Positions 5,029-6,526 of a DNA stretch of 6,526 nt are shown here, piece by piece (positions within the stretch are counted from its first letter, which is position 1; each line of letters opens with the position of its first letter). Source of the stretch: Halococcaceae archaeon. Its GTDB lineage: Archaea; Halobacteriota; Halobacteria; Halobacteriales; Halalkalicoccaceae. The notes below the pieces were generated by a model. It was not told the origin of the DNA. It saw nothing but the letters and a program-made list of their open reading frames with translations, and ran no database searches. The position numbers were made by a program, and so were the translations under genes. The stretch covers positions 1-6,526 of the forward strand of contig SKXI01000146.1 in assembly GCA_007128515.1 (NCBI GenBank), in the 5' to 3' direction.

Positions 5029-5958
5029 CTACGCGCCCCTCTCTTCGAGGAACGCGATAGCGTCGGCGATCACCCGCCGTTCCTCCGAGTCACCGTCGAG
5101 GCCGTCGGCGTACTCGCCGGGAGGCTGTCTAACCATCGCGTTCCTGTGCTCCGCTACCTCCCGAAGAAGCACGCCGTGCTCGTCGAAGAGACCGAGCAAC
5201 GAGGCGGTTTGGACGTGCCCGTCCAACCCTTCGCCCACGCCGAACTCGCCGACGTGATCCGGAGCGACGTCGGCCTCCTCCGCGATCGCCTCGATCAGGG
5301 TCCGTTCGATCGCCGCCGACACGAGGATCAGCGCGTGCGGAACCTCGTCGTTGTCGAGGCGTTCACGAACGCTCTCCGCCGAGAACACCGCCGTCCCTTG
5401 TGGGCTCTCACGTTCCTCTCCGAGTTCAGCGGCCCGTGATTCGTCGTGAGCCCCGACGTCCGATCGATCAACCGAGACCTCCCGGTGTGGCCGGTCGTGA
5501 CTGAGCAAGAGGGGATACAACGTCCCGAGGAACACACCGTAGATGAGATGTCCGACGAAGCTCATCCAGTCGACGTTCGGGACGGACGGCGTGGCCGGGG
5601 TGACGAAGCCCAACCACAACGGCATGACGAACGCGACACCGACGATCCAGAGGACGATCCCGTAACCGAGGCCCAGCCCGACCCCCGTCGAGGGCCGCGT
5701 AGCGTACTGGACGAGCCGGTCGATCGAGACGACCTTCACGTACACCAGTGCGACGAGAATACTGACGGCGAAGTGAACGACCCATCCCACGGCGACGCTC
5801 TCCATCCCGACCATCGCGGCGACGTTCTCCATCATCGTCGTCGTCGACATCATCGCACCGAACATCGCACCCGCGAAGAACCCGGCGATGGCACCGGCTA
5901 CCTCCGACTCGTCGCCGCTCCGTGATACCGTATCGATCGGCTCGGTGATCGTGGCCAT
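5029..5958 (-). CDS. Four-helix membrane protein fused to a HEPN-like cytosolic domain
   Basis: A 309-residue protein. Residues 1-18 are a short cytosolic tail. Four likely transmembrane helices follow at about 19-40, 55-77, 92-117 and 131-152, with Gly-rich AGAIAGFFAGAMFG, GWVVHFAVS and GHLIYGVFLGTLYPLLL. These resemble small haloarchaeal membrane proteins of the DUF6789/YagU-like kind; the exact family is uncertain. A charged linker (153-190) leads to a soluble helical domain (about 193-309). There, HALILVSAAIERTLIEAIAE, SLLGLFDEHGVLLREVAEHRNAMVRQ and VIADAIAFLEE resemble HEPN/DUF4145-like folds. The HEPN R-x(4-6)-H motif is altered to RNAMVR, so RNase activity is doubtful. The start at 5958 (MATITEP) is preferred over an in-frame ATG at 6033 because a TATA-like GATTAACA lies about 28 bases upstream of it. 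The gene is monocistronic. Function is unknown; membrane sensing or nucleotide binding is speculative. Confidence 0.85.
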   Translation of the reverse strand: MATITEPIDTVSRSGDESEVAGAIAGFFAGAMFGAMMSTTTMMENVAAMVGMESVAVGWVVHFAVSILVALVYVKVVSIDRLVQYATRPSTGVGLGLGYGIVLWIVGVAFVMPLWLGFVTPATPSVPNVDWMSFVGHLIYGVFLGTLYPLLLSHDRPHREVSVDRSDVGAHDESRAAELGEERESPQGTAVFSAESVRERLDNDEVPHALILVSAAIERTLIEAIAEEADVAPDHVGEFGVGEGLDGHVQTASLLGLFDEHGVLLREVAEHRNAMVRQPPGEYADGLDGDSEERRVIADAIAFLEERGA

Positions 5959-5981
5959 CGCGAACGGTACCACTGGGTCGA

Positions 5982-5989
5982 TGTTAATC
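5982..5989 (-). promoter_or_regulatory. TATA-box candidate for the membrane/HEPN-like gene
   Basis: The minus strand reads GATTAACA centred about 28 bases before the ATG at 5958, ideal for a leaderless transcript. It falls inside the longer frame that would start at 6033, which is why the shorter start is chosen. Confidence 0.5.
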
Positions 5990-6078
5990 GTGCTGTGAAG
6001 AACGGAGAAGGATGGTGCAGATCGGTGGAACATCGAGAGGGTACCGATCCATTCCTCTGGCTCGAACCGTTTCGGCGA

Positions 6079-6114
6079 CCGAAGTATCGAACCGGTTCGG
6101 ACCGGTCTCTTCGG
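6079..6114. repeat. Nested palindromes upstream of the membrane/HEPN-like gene
   Basis: CCGAAG (6079-6084) and CTTCGG (6109-6114) flank the perfect 12-bp palindrome CGAACCGGTTCG (6088-6099), which is followed by the palindrome GACCGGTC (about 6100-6107). TTCGG/CCGAA units recur on both sides (6062-6128). They lie about 120-155 bases upstream of the start at 5958. A binding site or RNA fold is possible. Confidence 0.4.
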
Positions 6115-6218
6115 CGCTCGGTTCGGTCCTCGGCTCCGGGGTTTCGGTGGTCGAGAGGCGTCGACTGGGACCCCCCGCGCTCCGTGCGTATCGGAAATAC
6201 ACGTGAGCTCTCCGGGAG

Positions 6219-6233
6219 TTTTTATATTTATTA
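6219..6233. promoter_or_regulatory. Strong AT-rich TATA-like element
   Basis: TTTTTATATTTATTA is the most AT-rich stretch of the window and matches TATA boxes on either strand. On the plus strand it lies about 20 bases before GTG at 6244, which opens a frame to the edge. On the minus strand a start near 6195 would give a leader of over 200 bases for the membrane gene. The target is not clear. Confidence 0.45.
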
Positions 6234-6419
6234 CTCATAGATTGTGCCGTCAAGGGACGGTCGGTGGAGACGACTGGATCGGTCGGAACCCGGGAAGGCA
6301 GGCGCTTCTCACCGAGGGGATGCCGCACGAAAGAGTGTCTCGGCGTTCAAATCTATCGAAACGATCATCCGTGGTTCGGCGACCGATTGCGACGGAGTAT
6401 CGAAACTCTCAGTAACTCA

Positions 6420-6428
6420 CTTTTTCTT
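6420..6428 (+). terminator. T-rich run, possible transcription terminator
   Basis: CTTTTTCTTT follows AGTAACTCA on the plus strand. Archaeal RNA polymerase terminates at T-runs, so this could end a short transcript from the AT-rich element at 6219-6233, giving an RNA of about 180 bases. No stem precedes it. Weak evidence. Confidence 0.25.
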
Positions 6429-6526
6429 TGGACGAACGTGGAACACGGAGATCGCACGAACCACAGTGCACCATCGGTCGATCGGGACGATACACTCTGC
6501 GGACACAGGTATCGAAGCCTCCGAGA

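Larger units (their letters stand above)
5990..6526. other. Right-edge gap with palindromes and an AT-rich promoter-like element
   Basis: No convincing gene is visible. Plus-strand codons from GTG at 6244 remain open to the window edge, but third positions are not GC-rich, unlike the real genes here. A minus frame at 5984-6237 (MSNKYKNSRRAHVYF...) has a short acidic stretch but overlaps the promoter elements at both ends. Palindromes (6079-6114), an AT-rich box (6219-6233) and a T-rich run (6420-6428) are described separately. Confidence 0.45.

Noticed and set aside
4699..5439. 246-codon plus-strand frame
   Set aside because: Its protein-like second half is the antisense shadow of the membrane/HEPN-like gene.
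5959..6033. 25-residue N-terminal extension of the membrane protein from ATG at 6033
   Set aside because: It would run through the TATA-like box, and its sequence (MFHRSAPSFSVLHST) is not like a conserved N-terminus.
5984..6328. 114-codon minus-strand frame upstream of the membrane gene
   Set aside because: Overlaps the AT-rich element and the TATA box of the downstream gene; mixed composition and no recognised family.
1..6526. CRISPR array, complete insertion sequence, rRNA or tRNA gene
   Set aside because: No regularly spaced direct repeats, transposase motifs, or conserved RNA signatures were seen on either strand.

Overview
The window looks like haloarchaeal (class Halobacteria) chromosome or plasmid DNA. 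It is GC-rich, with high-GC third codon positions in the real genes. The encoded proteins are acidic, TATA-like boxes lie about 25-30 bases upstream of start codons (short or leaderless mRNAs), and Shine-Dalgarno sites are mostly absent. Several families are typical of halophilic archaea: HalOD1, DUF7123, PadR-type HTH, a Tat lipoprotein and DsrE. CTAG is scarce, as is common in haloarchaea.

Layout from left to right. 1-235, minus strand: a broken, edge-truncated radical SAM gene. 236-762: long non-coding or decayed stretch ending in a promoter. 763-1233, plus: HalOD1-domain protein. 1588-1950, minus: DsrE-family protein. 2360-2644, plus: PadR-family regulator. 2645-3482: long gap with a striking TATATATA element and a possible 40-residue ORF. 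3483-3716, minus: DUF7123 winged-helix-like protein. 4050-4655, minus: Tat-exported acidic lipoprotein. 5029-5958, minus: four-helix membrane protein fused to a cytosolic HEPN-like domain. 5959-6526: gap with palindromes and a strong AT-rich promoter-like element.

The six convincing intact genes cover only about 44% of the window. Every gap between them exceeds 300 bases, and no two genes form an operon. At least one gene is decaying. This resembles a low-density accessory or genome-edge region with single-gene transcription units rather than a coordinated pathway. Three of the six intact genes (HalOD1, PadR, DUF7123) belong to small presumed regulatory families, and two encode envelope proteins.

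No complete new defence or metabolic system is evident. The most unusual items are the membrane/HEPN-like fusion (with the usual HEPN histidine replaced by arginine), a 26-bp near-perfect palindrome just upstream of the DUF7123 gene, and several unexplained inverted repeats in the gaps. All family assignments come from reading the protein sequences by eye; no database search was possible.
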